From NCBI RefSeq assembly GCF_001625195.1, contig NC_054390.1, positions 8,715,222 to 8,779,221 of the forward strand: DNA of 64,000 bases, read 5' to 3'. A model generated the notes under the pieces. It made no database searches, was not told where the DNA came from, and saw only the letters and a list, made by a program, of their open reading frames with translations. Made by a program: the position numbers and the translations under genes. This document shows, one piece after another, positions 11,433 to 22,577 of the stretch (position 1 is the first letter of the stretch; the number at the start of each line of letters is the position of its first letter). This DNA comes from Drechmeria coniospora. Lineage: Eukaryota > Ascomycota > Sordariomycetes > Hypocreales > Ophiocordycipitaceae.

Positions 11433-13323
11433 CAAAGCAGGAGGCGATTGCGTCTTGTCGTCGTGATGCATCGTGCATCGTGGCCTTGCCATTCGCTCCC
11501 TGCAGCGCACGTCGCTTGGCATTCATCCTTCTCGTTGTCGTAGACGAAGCTCGCCGGGGAGGTAGAGAGGGACAGCTTGGACACCCGGCGTCGTAGCTGG
11601 CCAACCGGAGAGAAAGGCCCTGCCGTTCGGCAGTCGAACGAGGCGTGTTCCCATGGCTGTTTTTGTGGTACAGTTTCATCCAGCGGCGCGAGCATTGCTT
11701 GACTCCCCCCATCGTCAAAGGAGGATGGAAACTCATGAATGAGACGGGCGTTGGCAGCATGTGCATCACGCGTCCAAGACGTTCGGGAAGAGACCAGGGA
11801 CCCTGGTGTGAACGTTGCCGTCCGGACAGGGGGCGTCGCGGGAGTCGCCAGTGGTTCGCTTCGGGCTGAGACAGGCGAGCTGGTGATGTCTCACCGTTTC
11901 AGCACGCAGAGCCGTGGTGACAAGGTCGACGGAGGCCCGAATACGAAGCCAGCAAGGTGACGGGCGCACAGGCAGTTGGTTGCCGTACTCGCTGCAGTCC
12001 AGGCTCGCGCTCATGCTCGGATTCGTCAGTCAAGGTTGAGATGGAGGGAGGCGTCATCGAGCCGCCTGCGGCCAGGACTCTGCGTTGGCATGGCACCTGC
12101 AGCGTCTTTTTCGCCTCGTTGTCCGATGGATCTGGCCGGTGGCGAGGTTGTGCAGGAGACGAGGGGCGGCATCGTCATATTGCTCGCAGGAAGCGTCGGG
12201 CGGTGCGCTACCATGTACGCACTGTACCTGTACGTGCACTGCTTCTAGGTGCAAGTGTACCAGCAAGTACACGTACAGTACTGTATGTGCATGCCTGAGC
12301 TTGGCTGCACTTGTAGCCGTGTCTGTCTGGTGCCTGGCGCAAGTAGTTGTACATACCAAGTAATAATCCGAACTTGTAAGTAGTTGATCCGAATGAGTAA
12401 GTATTACTGTATGTACCTAATCCCTCAGGGTTGGGTAAGTGCAGGTATTGATACTCAGGTACGGAGTACATGTACAACGTACTGTACGTGTAGGCAGACA
12501 CCAAGTTACAAGTAATCCGTTTGTACTTACTCCGTACATGTGCTTTACAACTAGGTGTACGGAGGACATTTACAGTACATGGAAATGCACAGAACTCGTG
12601 GGTACCTGACGCCAGCAAGTTTCCAGGACTCGTGCAGCAAGTACTGTAATACGCTTCACTGGCGTACATGTCCTACACTGGAGCGTACCGGAGCAGTAGT
12701 GTCTTGTTTGTGTGCGAGAAAAAAAACACACACTGCTGTACATGCAAGTACATGTAAACCTACTGTAAGTACAAGCAGTATTACGTTGCAGCACAAGCAC
12801 CGTGCTGTGCCGAGAGCTTTGGGCTTGTATTTGAAGTAAACGAGAAAAATACGATATGCTCCATACAGGCATGAATGAATCAAAAAATACTTGTTACGGC
12901 ACAGCACGGAGTACTTGGTGCGTACCCTGAGCTGCGAGCTTGTCGACGATTTGGGACAAGTATTAATACTTACGAGCCCGATGAAGTATACCTTACTAGG
13001 TATGTACCTTGATACCCGCAAGTGTAGGGACCAGGTACTCCGTCCGCGGTGCCATTGCTTGAATGTCCGGGGGCTAGCGCTGCGTTAAGCTCCCACGGAG
13101 CTGCACCGGATCCACCATCCCAAGCAGCTCCTTTCGCCTACCTACTAGGTACCTAGTACCTACTGTAGGTAGCCAGCAAGGTGCCTTTGTTCGCTGCCAA
13201 GCGACGGCGCCAACGAGCTCCTACGGGCACTAACTCAAAATAATTCTCCCCCTTGCTCGTGATCCGTACTTGGGTACCTAGTACTTACACCTACAGTACA
13301 TACAGCTACATAGGTACGGAGTA

Positions 13324-13466
13324 CAGTACTTGCAACTGCAGTACTTGCAACTACAGTATTTGCAACTGCAGCACTTGCAGCTACAGTACTTGCAACTGCA
13401 GTACTTGCAACAACTACAGTACTTGCAACTGCAGTACTTGCAACGACAGTACTTACAACTACAGTA
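13324..13466. repeat. 15 bp minisatellite with PstI-like sites
   Basis: About nine to ten units of roughly CAGTACTTGCAACTG, alternating with an ACTACAG variant. The unit length keeps a frame open (Leu-Gln-Leu-Gln-Tyr repeats on plus, Cys-Lys-Tyr-Cys-Ser repeats on minus). That explains the open frames without implying a gene. Confidence 0.85.
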
Positions 13467-13491
13467 CATGCACGTGCATTACGGTACGGCG

Positions 13492-13552
13492 CGATCGCTA
13501 CCGCGTCGAACGCGACCGACAGCCTCTGGGTCCATCGCCGTGAGCGGGGTGA
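13492..13552. other. Chimeric patch copied from RXT3 coding sequence
   Basis: Positions 13492-13524 (33 bp) are identical to 15519-15551 inside the RXT3 gene in the same orientation. After one T, 13526-13552 (27 bp) are identical to the reverse complement of 17751-17777, near the RXT3 3' end. Outside both matches identity stops at once. The patch is not a coding exon. It looks like filler DNA templated from the neighbouring gene during end joining. Confidence 0.85.
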
Positions 13553-14301
13553 AGCACAGGTACTGTACATCGTACCCAGGAAATGCTGGTAGAGGTACGG
13601 CAACGCAGGTATCGGCACCATCACCGCCCATGCATCCGTACTACGGAGGCGCGGAGTCGAGCGCCGACGCCTCGAGGTACCGCGACTAGTGCGAGTAGGT
13701 GACAGATCTCCCGAGAGCCCACCCCGCCCACCAACGCTGCTGGTACGGCGCGGGTACATGGATGTACTTGCTGTACGTCCTGCGGTGTACCTACTAATAA
13801 CCTGCGACCCTACCAGTCTTTACCTGGGGAACGCCCGCATGCATGTGCTTTGCAAATTTCTCCCTCTCCCACTCTGCTCGTTCACCAGTCACCACCGTTG
13901 CGAGCACACGTTACGAGTGCATTTTCACCCTTTCGCCGCCGCCCAGCCTGTCGTTTGCCGCCCGCCCTTCCTCGCCGTGCCGTCGCGGTGCAGCCCGTTC
14001 CGGATCGAGACCTTGGCGTCGAGACGCATGTCTCGAGCCTCTTGGCTCGCCCTCCACCGTCGACGTTGGGCGGAGCTGAGCGTGCGACGGAGCAGAGCCT
14101 TTGATCGTTGATGGCAAAAACCGAGCCAGCGTAGCTCGTGACGAGCGACAGGTTCTGCGCAAAATCCGGGGTCGCCCGTCATCGCCTGTTCTGGTCGCCG
14201 ACCAACCAAAGTCAAAGGCAGAGAGGCCCCTACGGCGGGCTGCCAGAGCGCTGCTAGCAGCTAGGTTGGTCGCACTTTTCAGGCTAAAAACGCGCGCCAC
14301 C

Positions 14302-17300
14302 ATGGATCCGAGGCACCGCCAACACCAACACTTTCAACCCCAGCCAGCGGCCGCACCGCCTACACCACCAGCACCGCCGCCTGCCTCGTCGGCCGCCAGC
14401 CATCCGCATCATCACCAGCAGCAGCAGCAACAACCTGCTCAGCATCCCCATCCCCACTCTCGACCTCACTCTCACCCTCACCCTCCGCACACGCACCCTC
14501 ACCCGCACCCTCCTCACCCTCCTCACCAGCATCCTAACCCTCCTCACCCGCATCCTCACCCTCATCCGCACGTCCCTGCCCTGCGCCCCGAAGCCGACTA
14601 CGCGCAGGGCAACGCGGCCTACGCTGCTCGACCGACGGCGTCCCCGTCGCCCGCCTCCAACCATTCGCCCTTTCTCGCTCGCCAGCCGCCTCCCTATGCC
14701 GGTCCCGACCACCGTCGCACGTCCGACACGCCCTACTACCCGCCGGCCGCGCGCTCGAGCCTGCCCGACCTAGGCCACGCCCGTGCCCAGAGCGTGTCGT
14801 CGCTCTCGACGAGGGAGCCGAACCGCAGCATGCCACCGCCGACGTCGCCTCCCCAGCCGGGAGCCCCCCCTCACCATCACCCGCACGGCCAGGGCTTCGG
14901 GCCGCCGCCCCCGAGGCCGCCGCCGCTCGCCGTCGGGCCCCCGAGCGCCTTCCCCTCGGGCCGGGAGCTGCCCGCGCTGAGCTCCATCACGCGTACCGGC
15001 AGCGTCAGCAGCTCCATGTCCATCTCCTCCATGCTCGGCGGGCCCCCGGTCTCGCGAGAGTCGCAACCTCCGCCCGGTCCCGGCCCTGGCTATGCCGGCC
15101 CCGTCCACGCCTCGCCGCGCATGCACTCGGCCTCGTCCGACTACCCTCCGTTCCGACGACCCCAGACGCCCGAGCACCCACGACCCTACGACCCTCGAGG
15201 AGGCGCCGCGCCGTCCCCCCACGGCACCCACTACGCGACGCCCGAGGTGCAGCAGTACGGCACGCCGCACGCCGGGTACCCTTCGCGACACCCGTCCGTG
15301 TCCGCCGAGGCGGCGAGGGACACGACCAAGATGTCGGCTGGGCCGCCGCCTCCGCCGCCTCCGCCTCCGCCGGGAAGCCAGCAGTCCTACGCCGCCATGG
15401 GCGCGCGATCCATGGACATGTCGAGACCCGAGGATCCATACGCCCGTCGGGAGGACGTGGGGCGGCCGGGGATCGAGTACAACCCCGAGCGTTCGGGCAT
15501 GCGTCCTTACTCGTTCGACGATCGCTACCGCGTCGAACGCGACCGACAGCCCCCGTCCGAGAGGGATCGCGACGCAAGGGAGCGTGCCTACTCGGCCAGC
15601 GATGCGCCGCGGCACATGATGTCGCCGCACGACATGAGCCACTCGGAGCCTCTTCACGCCCACCCGCCTCCCTACGGCCGACCGGCCGACAACCGCGACC
15701 AGCGGGATGCTCGCGATGGGCGGGACGCGCGGGACGCACGAGAGGCACAGTGGCCCCGACACGCCGCCGAGCCGAGCTACCGTGCCCCCATGGAGCAGCA
15801 GCGAGGCCCCCCCGACTACCCGCCGCCGGCGTCCTACCCGCCGCACCAGGGAGCGGCGTACCCGACGGCACCGCCGGATCGGTACCCGCCCCATCCTCAT
15901 CCTCCACACCCTCACCCTCCGCCGCCGCAGTACGAGTCGCCCGACCGTGGCCGGATGGACCACGTCTACCAGCAGCAGCACGCCCCCCTCGCCCACGCCA
16001 GGGAGGAGCAGCACCCTCCGCCGCCGCCGCCACCGCCGCCGCCGCCCATGGCGTACGGTGCCGGCCATGCGGCGGCACCCTCGTTCGAACCGCTGCGCAG
16101 GCCGTCCGACGACCCGGCCGGGCCAGGCCACCACCAGCGAAACCTGCTGGCCGTCCAGGAGATCAACCGCAAGGGGCGCGCGTCTCCCCTGCCCCAGGCG
16201 GTCCAGGGGGCGCAGCCTCAGCAGCCCGGCCCCGCGGCCGAGCCGGGCATCAAGAGCGAGTTTGGACGCATGTTTTCCGGCATCGGGAGCGGCGTCAGCG
16301 GCATCGGCGTGTCCGCCTCGGCCGCTTCGGGCCCGCTCGCCGGGTACGGCGGCGCGTCGTCGAACCCCAACGCGGCCGCCAAGCGTGACGACGTCGACAG
16401 CCCCGCCGTCGAGGGCGGCACAAAGGCCAAGGCGCGAAGGCGGAAGCTGAAGGAGGAGGACAACAGGGACGACGACAGCTCGGGCAGGGCGACGCCGGGA
16501 GGCCGAGCCAACAAGCGGGCGAAGGCGCACCAACACCACCACCACCAGTACGCCCTTGCCCCCGTCCTTCAAGGGTTGTCTCACGTGTCTAACCAGGGGC
16601 GCAGCCATCACCACCACCACCACCACCACGGCGTCGAAGGCACGCCGTCCCCGGCCGTCGGCGCGACGCCGCTGCGGAACCTCAAGGGCGCGCCCCCGAC
16701 GGCCTCCCCGACGGACAAGTCGGCGGCGCCTCCGCACCATCACCACCACCACCACCACCACGCGGCGCGCGCACCGGGCGCGCAGGCGAAGCAGATGGCG
16801 GCGAGCCCGGCGGCGATGCCGCCGAAGCCCAAGACGACGGTGACGAGCAAGGCGGTGCTCGACGCCGTGGCGAACCGGCCGCGCCATCACCTCGGCGACT
16901 TCATCTACGAAGCCGGCCTGCAACCCGGACGGCTGCTGCCGACGAACCCGACGCAGAGGGGCTTCGCGTCGACCCCGAAGCCGCTGCCGTCCGAGGTCAT
17001 CGACGGCAAGGAGAACTGCACCCTCACCGTCAAGGTGCCGCGCGTGCACCTCTCGTCGGTCGCGCGCGAGGAGATCACGTCGAGGGCCTTCCTCTGGGGC
17101 ACCGACGTCTACACGGACGACTCGGACGTCGTCGCCGCCTGCATCCACGCCGGCTGGATCAAGGGAGAGTGGGCCGACGACGTCGACGGCTCGATGCTCG
17201 ACCTCGACGACGGCGACCGGCGCAAGGGCAGGAAGCAGGAGCAGGAGGATGCCGCCGGCGCCGACTCGGAGGGGCTCATCACGTCGCCGCCGGCCTCGGG

Positions 17301-17856
17301 GCCGCTGTCGATCCCGCCGGATCGAGACCTGCACGTCAACATCCTCATCCTGCCGAAGCTGTACAGCTACGCCGCCATGACGCGCCACGGCATCTCGAGC
17401 CGCGAGTTTGGCGGCCGGTTCGGGGACCGTCAGGCGTCCCACGACGGCATCAGCTACATGATCCGGAGCATCCGCTGGGTCGAGAACGGCGGACAGCCGC
17501 AGGCTCGGCTCCGCGGCAAGGCACGCAGGGAGCGGATGCGCAAGGCCATGAGGGAGGTGACGACGAGCTTCGGCAACATGCACGGGCTCGAGCCGTCGCG
17601 GCAGGCCGACGGCGCCAAGGACCGGACGAGGGCCCTCGTCGGCGAGATTTCGCCCAACTGGCGCCAGGAGGAGACGGAACAGGCCGCGGACAAGACCGAG
17701 GGCAGCGGCGGGCGCGAGCCGAGCGAGGGAGACAAGGAGAACCGGCTCCGTCACCCCGCTCACGGCGATGGACCCAGCGACGGGAAGGAGGGGGAGGCGA
17801 AGGAGGGGGAGGCGGCACACGGAGCTGCCGAGAAGGCCGCCGACAAGGACGAGTAA
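14302..17856 (+). CDS. RXT3: Rxt3-domain histone deacetylation protein
   Basis: 1184 residues without introns. The ATG at 14302 sits in a strong context (GCCACCATGG) and begins MDPRHRQHQ. Residues 1-850 are low complexity: Pro/His/Gln-rich, with PPPP runs, three His runs (8-9 residues) and Arg/Asp-rich RDARD repeats, probably disordered. The Rxt3 domain follows at about residues 855-1065, with HHLGDFIYEAG, CTLTVKVPR, WGTDVYTDDSDVVAACIHAG, LHVNILILPKL and HDGISYMIRSIRWV. The tail is acidic and Lys-rich. In yeast Rxt3 is a subunit of the Rpd3L histone deacetylase complex, so a role in nuclear transcriptional repression is inferred. The long disordered N-terminus is usual for filamentous ascomycetes. 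An antisense open frame spanning the gene is a GC-rich shadow. Snippets of this gene recur at 13.49-13.55 kb. Confidence 0.92.
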   Translation: MDPRHRQHQHFQPQPAAAPPTPPAPPPASSAASHPHHHQQQQQQPAQHPHPHSRPHSHPHPPHTHPHPHPPHPPHQHPNPPHPHPHPHPHVPALRPEADYAQGNAAYAARPTASPSPASNHSPFLARQPPPYAGPDHRRTSDTPYYPPAARSSLPDLGHARAQSVSSLSTREPNRSMPPPTSPPQPGAPPHHHPHGQGFGPPPPRPPPLAVGPPSAFPSGRELPALSSITRTGSVSSSMSISSMLGGPPVSRESQPPPGPGPGYAGPVHASPRMHSASSDYPPFRRPQTPEHPRPYDPRGGAAPSPHGTHYATPEVQQYGTPHAGYPSRHPSVSAEAARDTTKMSAGPPPPPPPPPPGSQQSYAAMGARSMDMSRPEDPYARREDVGRPGIEYNPERSGMRPYSFDDRYRVERDRQPPSERDRDARERAYSASDAPRHMMSPHDMSHSEPLHAHPPPYGRPADNRDQRDARDGRDARDAREAQWPRHAAEPSYRAPMEQQRGPPDYPPPASYPPHQGAAYPTAPPDRYPPHPHPPHPHPPPPQYESPDRGRMDHVYQQQHAPLAHAREEQHPPPPPPPPPPPMAYGAGHAAAPSFEPLRRPSDDPAGPGHHQRNLLAVQEINRKGRASPLPQAVQGAQPQQPGPAAEPGIKSEFGRMFSGIGSGVSGIGVSASAASGPLAGYGGASSNPNAAAKRDDVDSPAVEGGTKAKARRRKLKEEDNRDDDSSGRATPGGRANKRAKAHQHHHHQYALAPVLQGLSHVSNQGRSHHHHHHHHGVEGTPSPAVGATPLRNLKGAPPTASPTDKSAAPPHHHHHHHHHAARAPGAQAKQMAASPAAMPPKPKTTVTSKAVLDAVANRPRHHLGDFIYEAGLQPGRLLPTNPTQRGFASTPKPLPSEVIDGKENCTLTVKVPRVHLSSVAREEITSRAFLWGTDVYTDDSDVVAACIHAGWIKGEWADDVDGSMLDLDDGDRRKGRKQEQEDAAGADSEGLITSPPASGPLSIPPDRDLHVNILILPKLYSYAAMTRHGISSREFGGRFGDRQASHDGISYMIRSIRWVENGGQPQARLRGKARRERMRKAMREVTTSFGNMHGLEPSRQADGAKDRTRALVGEISPNWRQEETEQAADKTEGSGGREPSEGDKENRLRHPAHGDGPSDGKEGEAKEGEAAHGAAEKAADKDE

Positions 17857-18428
17857 GACGGAGGGTCGGGTGGAGGCGCCTGGGATCTTTGCCGGCACAG
17901 CAGCAACACGCATGCCTGACGTGCCATTGGAGACAATAATATGCCATTTCTAGTGTACTTTTTACCCCTTTGCTGCGGGTTGCCTACGCTGACATCACCG
18001 CTCCGCCGACATCGATCGGTACGGTGCAGTGCGGCAAGGGCATCGGCCGCCGGCCGCCAGCCCCCTCGAATGCGCACAAGTCTCGGTTTCATCCACGACT
18101 CCAACGGGGGCGGGCTTTGGGGGCTTCCGGGGGGCGCTTGCGATGAAAAGACGTCGGGTCGGATTCGGCTCGCACAGGTTGAACTGCATCGGAATACCAA
18201 GCAAGCTCATGGCCAGCCCGACAGCAGGACTCTGGACCTTTGCGCCGACATGACTTTGACATTGCGTTGAGCGCAGGGCAACGCCCTCTCGGGTCCCCGT
18301 GACCTAGGCAGGGCCTCCGAGGCACTCATCAGCATCGCCCATGCTCCCGCGGAGAGCTTGATGAGCAGGTGGCAGCCATAGCGCCATCCCTCCCCTTGGC
18401 GTTCCGTGTCTGGGTGGAAGGAAGCCGG
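17857..18428. other. Convergent intergenic spacer RXT3 / SDHAF4
   Basis: 572 bp between the two stop codons. An ACAATAATATG stretch at about 17.93 kb may be part of the RXT3 3' end. Nothing else is recognised. Confidence 0.6.
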
Positions 18429-18851
18429 CTAGAAGTCGGTGACGCGCCCGTTATAGCTCCAGTCGCCCTGGCTTCCCCAGCGCAGAGGTTCTCGCTTCGG
18501 CCCGCCCACTTCGCCCGTCTTCGGGTTGACGTCGCCTTCGAACTCGGGGGGCGCGCCGCGCATGAGGCCTTGGAGGGCGTCGGCGTCGGCGTCGGCGCCC
18601 ACCTGCTCTTCCGACGTAGCCTTGCTCGGCAGGTTCGCGTCCGCCGGTGCCGATGGGGACGGGTTCACGGCGCCATCGAGGGCTTGAAATGCCGAGGACA
18701 CGGCGGCGGCACGCTGCAGTCGCTCGAACTCGATTTGCTCGTCGGCGGGCAGCTTGGGGGGTGCGGGGCGAGACTGGAAAGAGGAGGGGCGAACGAAGAG
18801 CTTGGGGAGGAGGAGGGCGCGGCCTACAAAGGGCGTGAGACGGGGATGCAT
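18429..18851 (-). CDS. Succinate dehydrogenase assembly factor 4 (SDHAF4/Sdh8 family)
   Basis: A 140-residue protein starting at the Met at 18851 (MHPRLTPFVGRALLLPKLF), which gives a classic basic, amphipathic mitochondrial presequence. An upstream in-frame Met at 18896 would add 15 residues. The C-terminus carries the DUF1674 signature: EGDVNPKTGEVGGPKREP, then a Trp/Gly block and the terminal NGRVTDF. SDHAF4 binds the flavinylated SDHA subunit in the matrix, shields it until it joins SDHB and limits autoxidation. The middle (residues 40-100) is Ala/Asp-rich and poorly conserved, as usual in the family. Family membership is clear from the C-terminal 30 residues; the start is less certain. 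Confidence 0.85.
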   Translation of the reverse strand: MHPRLTPFVGRALLLPKLFVRPSSFQSRPAPPKLPADEQIEFERLQRAAAVSSAFQALDGAVNPSPSAPADANLPSKATSEEQVGADADADALQGLMRGAPPEFEGDVNPKTGEVGGPKREPLRWGSQGDWSYNGRVTDF

Positions 18852-20820
18852 GTTGGCCGTTGGCGATGCTGGGCGTGACGAGAAGCCTTTTGCCACGGCA
18901 AAGACGTTGGAGCGAACGGAGTACTTGCTCCGTACTCCGTACTCTGTATTTGCTTACGTACACAAAAGCAGGTGGCATTCAAGACACGCCAGAACTATTT
19001 TGTGGGGCCCAGAGTAGGATGGACGAAGCCGAGGCAATCGCTGATTACAAGCGTATCTACGGAGTACAACTACTTACTTAAGTACTTACAGGACAGTATT
19101 ATTAATACTTACTTGCTTGTACAAGTAAGTACTGTACAAGTAAGTACTAGGTACTGTACAACTATACTGACCACATCGCAGTACTTGTACAAGGGCAACT
19201 ATACTTGCTTGTAGTTGTAGTTGTACTTGGGATAGTTGTACAAATACTTTCCTGGACTGTACTCCGTACAGGCACTTACTGAGCAATATTATAGCAAAAG
19301 TACTCCGTACTTGCACGTATATCACGTCTCAAGTACATTTGGGTTCTGTGCTGTAATTAATTATTGCATGTACTTACTTACTTGTACATGCTGTACGAGC
19401 ATGTGTGCACCTAAAAGTACAAGTATGTATTTAGTACTTGCTTCCTGCTCCTCGAACCTTCAGTACAAGTACATGTATGTACCAGTACTGAATTACCGCG
19501 TCTCGCTCTGGCCATCTACCAGCCGCCGCGGCATCTCCCTTGTAGGCATAAATGTACGTGTACTTACTTGTACAAGTGTTTGCAGTAGTAGTATGCATTG
19601 CTCCGTACTAGGTATTTTGCTTGGGCTTTGGTGGGCGTTGCATTCCAGGCTACGTCACGTCACAGACACAGAGACTGGTCGTCCTTGTTACTCGGTCATC
19701 TTGACACAAAAGCCATGGGTGGCCGAGGTCATATTACCATTCACAAGTACACTTACTGCAGGCTCTCACTGCCGTCGATGCCTATTGCCATTGACTTCTT
19801 TTTCATTGTGCTCAAGTAGCCGAAGAGTGGACGTTCATGTGCTTGCTTGTAATTACATGTACTCAGTACTCCGTATATGTACTCAGACCATGTACTTGAT
19901 ACCTGTTGTACTGTACGGAGTACACTTGCACACAGTACAGTACACCCACCTACAGCACTCGGTAGGTACATGAACATGTGCCTTGGCTGTTTCCCCTACC
20001 AGTACAGTGTATTTATTGGGGTTACGAAGTAAGTACATCGCAATGGATATCTGCATTCGCTATTCCGCACGGAGTACTCCGTACTTGTACTTGCAGTACC
20101 GGTACTTGCCCGGTGCTTGGCGTGATTCCTCGTCCATTCCAAAGTCCTGTACATGTACAACCACTTGTAGTTGCAAGTGCAGGAGACCTTTATGAAACGC
20201 TCCGTGGCAAACGACAGAGGACAAGGGCGAGATTCCAAGTACTTTTTAGGTACGCTTCATGTACTTTTTTACCCCTTCAGCCAAAGAACCGGTACGACTG
20301 GGAGGAATTGTCGGCAAACAGTGGCAGCGGACGACTCATGGAGATGTACTTCGGTGTACATCTACCGTACTTAAGTAAGTACGTACACAGTACCGCGTGC
20401 CGTGGCCGTGTCCGAGAAACTCCGTGGAGAATGGACCCGTGTGGATCCACGGGCCACACCTCGGCAAATGTGGGGCCGGTCGGTTGCACGGCATTGTGAT
20501 CACTAATCGGGGCCAGCTCCGCGACAGGATCCTCGATGACGAGCAAACGAAATCATGCATAAAATTCCAGTACGAGCCGTATTTTCGGTTTCGATACCAG
20601 CGTTGATGGCGAATCTCGTGGCAATCTTCTCCCACCCTATGCTGCCGCCTTGGCTACTTCTGCGATATCGTGCCACCTGCGAGCTTGCTGCATGACAAGT
20701 CTGTATTGGCCACCCATCCATCCGTCCGTTCGGAGTGCATCGTCGGTGCGAACCCGTCCAGCATACGTCGTGGAATGTTGCAGCGCGTGCGTGAGATACA
20801 CCTTCAACACTTGAATCGAC
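18852..20820. other. Intergenic, dense GTAC/TACGGAGTA words
   Basis: About 18.9-20.4 kb is one of the densest tracts of short palindromic words: TACTCCGTACTCCGTA at about 18.93 kb, AAGTAAGTACT runs at 19.07-19.16 kb, and GTACTCCGTAC at 19.26, 19.31 and 20.07 kb. No convincing gene lies on either strand. The last 250 bp are ordinary unique sequence and probably contain the MFS promoter. Confidence 0.6.
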
Positions 20821-22536
20821 ATGGCGACGACGGCATCGGATGGAAGCGACGTCGAGGTGGCGGCGAAGCTCCACGACGCCGACAATGAATGGGAGCAGCA
20901 TCCATCGAACCCCCTCAACTGGCCGGCGTGGAAAAAGGCGCTGCAAATCTGCTACATATCTTCCATGGCCTTTACTTCGTGAGCTCCATTCGCCCATTAT
21001 TCCCGTATTTTCCGCTCTTCGATGGATTGACGTGGCCCGTCAAGCTCCGTGGCGACGTCCATCATGAGTCCTGCGCGAGCCCAGCTCATGGACGAGTTCG
21101 ACGTCGACAGCACGACGGCCCTCGTCCCCTTGGTCATGTACGTTTTCGCCCTCGCCACCGGTCCCGTCGTCGCCGGTCCCGCCTCCGAGACCTTTGGCCG
21201 TCGACCCATCTACCTCTACGGCATGCCCCTCGGCGCGCTCTTCACCCTCGGCGCCGGCCTGACCCACAACTTTCCGGCCCTCTGCTTCCTTCGATTCATG
21301 GCAGGTTTCTGCTGGGCCCCTCTCCTGTCCGTCATGGCCGCCACCATTCAGGAGACGTTTAGGCTCCAGTCGCGAGGGCCAGCCTCTGCCGTCGCCATCC
21401 TGTGGCCCTTTCTCGGGCCTGCCTTTGGGTTCGTGTCCCCCCCCCCTCCTTGCCTCCTTACCTCCCCCACCCCTACCCTGTTTCGCTCCCATCTCGCTCC
21501 GATCCCTTGCCTCCCCTCCCCTCGCTGCTCGTCGATGGCTCATGTCGTCTCGTCTCGCAGTCCCGTCATCGGATCCTTCATCGTCCACCGCAAAGGCTGG
21601 CGCTGGACGCAGTATTGCTTAATCTTCTTCGCCGTCTTCTGCATCGTGCAGTCTCCGTTCAACGGCGAAACCTTTGCACCGATCCTGAGACGGCGCCTGG
21701 CCAAGAAGCGAGGCGAAAAGGTGCCGCCGCAAGATCCTCTGCTCGCCCGCCTGGCCGCCTTTGCCCAGGTTGGCCTCACCCGGCCGCTTCACATGCTCTT
21801 CACCGAACCCATTGTCACCTTCCTGAGCCTCTACGTGGCCGTCAACTTTGGCATCCTCTTCAGCTTCTTCGCCGGCGTGCCGTACACCTTCCAGCTCGTC
21901 TATCGCTTCTCACTCGAGCAGTCGGGGCTGATATTCCTATCCATCGCCGTCGGCTGTGTTATCGGCCTTGTCACCATCATCCTCTGCGACGTGGCCATAT
22001 ATCGTAAAAAGGCCGTCAAGCTGCCGGAGCACAGGCTGTATCCCGCCATAATCTCCTGCGTCGGCTTGCCAGTCGGCTTGTTTTGGTATGCCTGGACGGC
22101 GCGGCCGGCCATCTCGTGGGCGAGCCCGGCCGTCGCCATGATCCCCTTCGCCTGGGGCAACCTCTGCGTCTTTGTCAGCGCCATCCAGTACACGGCCGAC
22201 ACCTATCACGGGAGCGTCGTCGCGAGCGCCGTGAGCGCCAACAACTTTGCGCGTTACGCTTTCGCCGGCGCCTTCCCGCTCTTCACCATTCAAAGTAAGG
22301 GGTTCTCGCCTGCCGCCGCCGCCGCCGCCGAGACGAGCCGATGCTGACTTGCTGCTGTAGTGTATAGCGCGCTCGGTGTCGACTGGGCGACGAGCTTGCT
22401 CGCCTTCGTCTCCTTGGCTCTCCTGCCAATCCCATGGATCCTGTTCAAGTATGGACCCACGATACGAGCGAAAAGCCGGTACAACGGTGGCGAATACGCG
22501 AAGCCCGCTGGACGAGTTCAACAAAGTGATGCATAG
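20821..22536 (+). CDS. MFS transporter, fungal DHA1-type (drug/polyamine:H+ antiporter-like)
   Basis: Four exons inferred: 20821-20978, 21045-21428, 21561-22294 and 22361-22536, with introns of 66, 132 and 66 bp. Joined, they give 483 residues in a continuous frame. The N-terminus has NPLNWPAWKK before the first membrane segment, typical of this fungal family. SETFGRRPIY after segment 2 is the motif-A loop. RLQSRGPASA and AFGPVIGSFI (spliced across intron 2) mark segments 4-5. The cytoplasmic loop has TFAPILRRRLAKKRGEK, and the end is FKYGPTIRAKSRY. Twelve membrane helices are expected. Members export drugs, polyamines or small metabolites across the plasma membrane; the substrate cannot be told from sequence. 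It stands alone, with no biosynthetic cluster beside it. The stop is followed within 45 bp by a four-copy tandem array. Confidence 0.88.
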
Positions 22537-22577
22537 TGCTTGTTTGTCATGGCCGCGCCGTGGGCAGGGGCACAGGC

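Larger units (their letters stand above)
10605..14301. other. Intergenic, repeat-rich; no supported gene
   Basis: Contains a 133 bp tandem duplication (11.17-11.43 kb), a long tract of GTAC/TACGGAGTA words (12.2-13.3 kb), a 15 bp minisatellite (13.32-13.47 kb) and a 61 bp patch made of two pieces of RXT3 coding sequence (13.49-13.55 kb). The last 400 bp are C/T-rich and presumably hold the RXT3 promoter and leader. The frame of RXT3 is open back to 14101 but has no earlier ATG in good context. Confidence 0.6.

Noticed and set aside
13324..13466. CRISPR-like array
   Set aside because: The units are contiguous 15 bp repeats without unique spacers, in a eukaryotic genome.
14770..17913. 1047-residue minus-strand frame opposite RXT3
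   Set aside because: Arg/Val/Gly-rich composition typical of the antisense of GC-rich codons; no domain, and the plus strand carries a clear Rxt3 domain.
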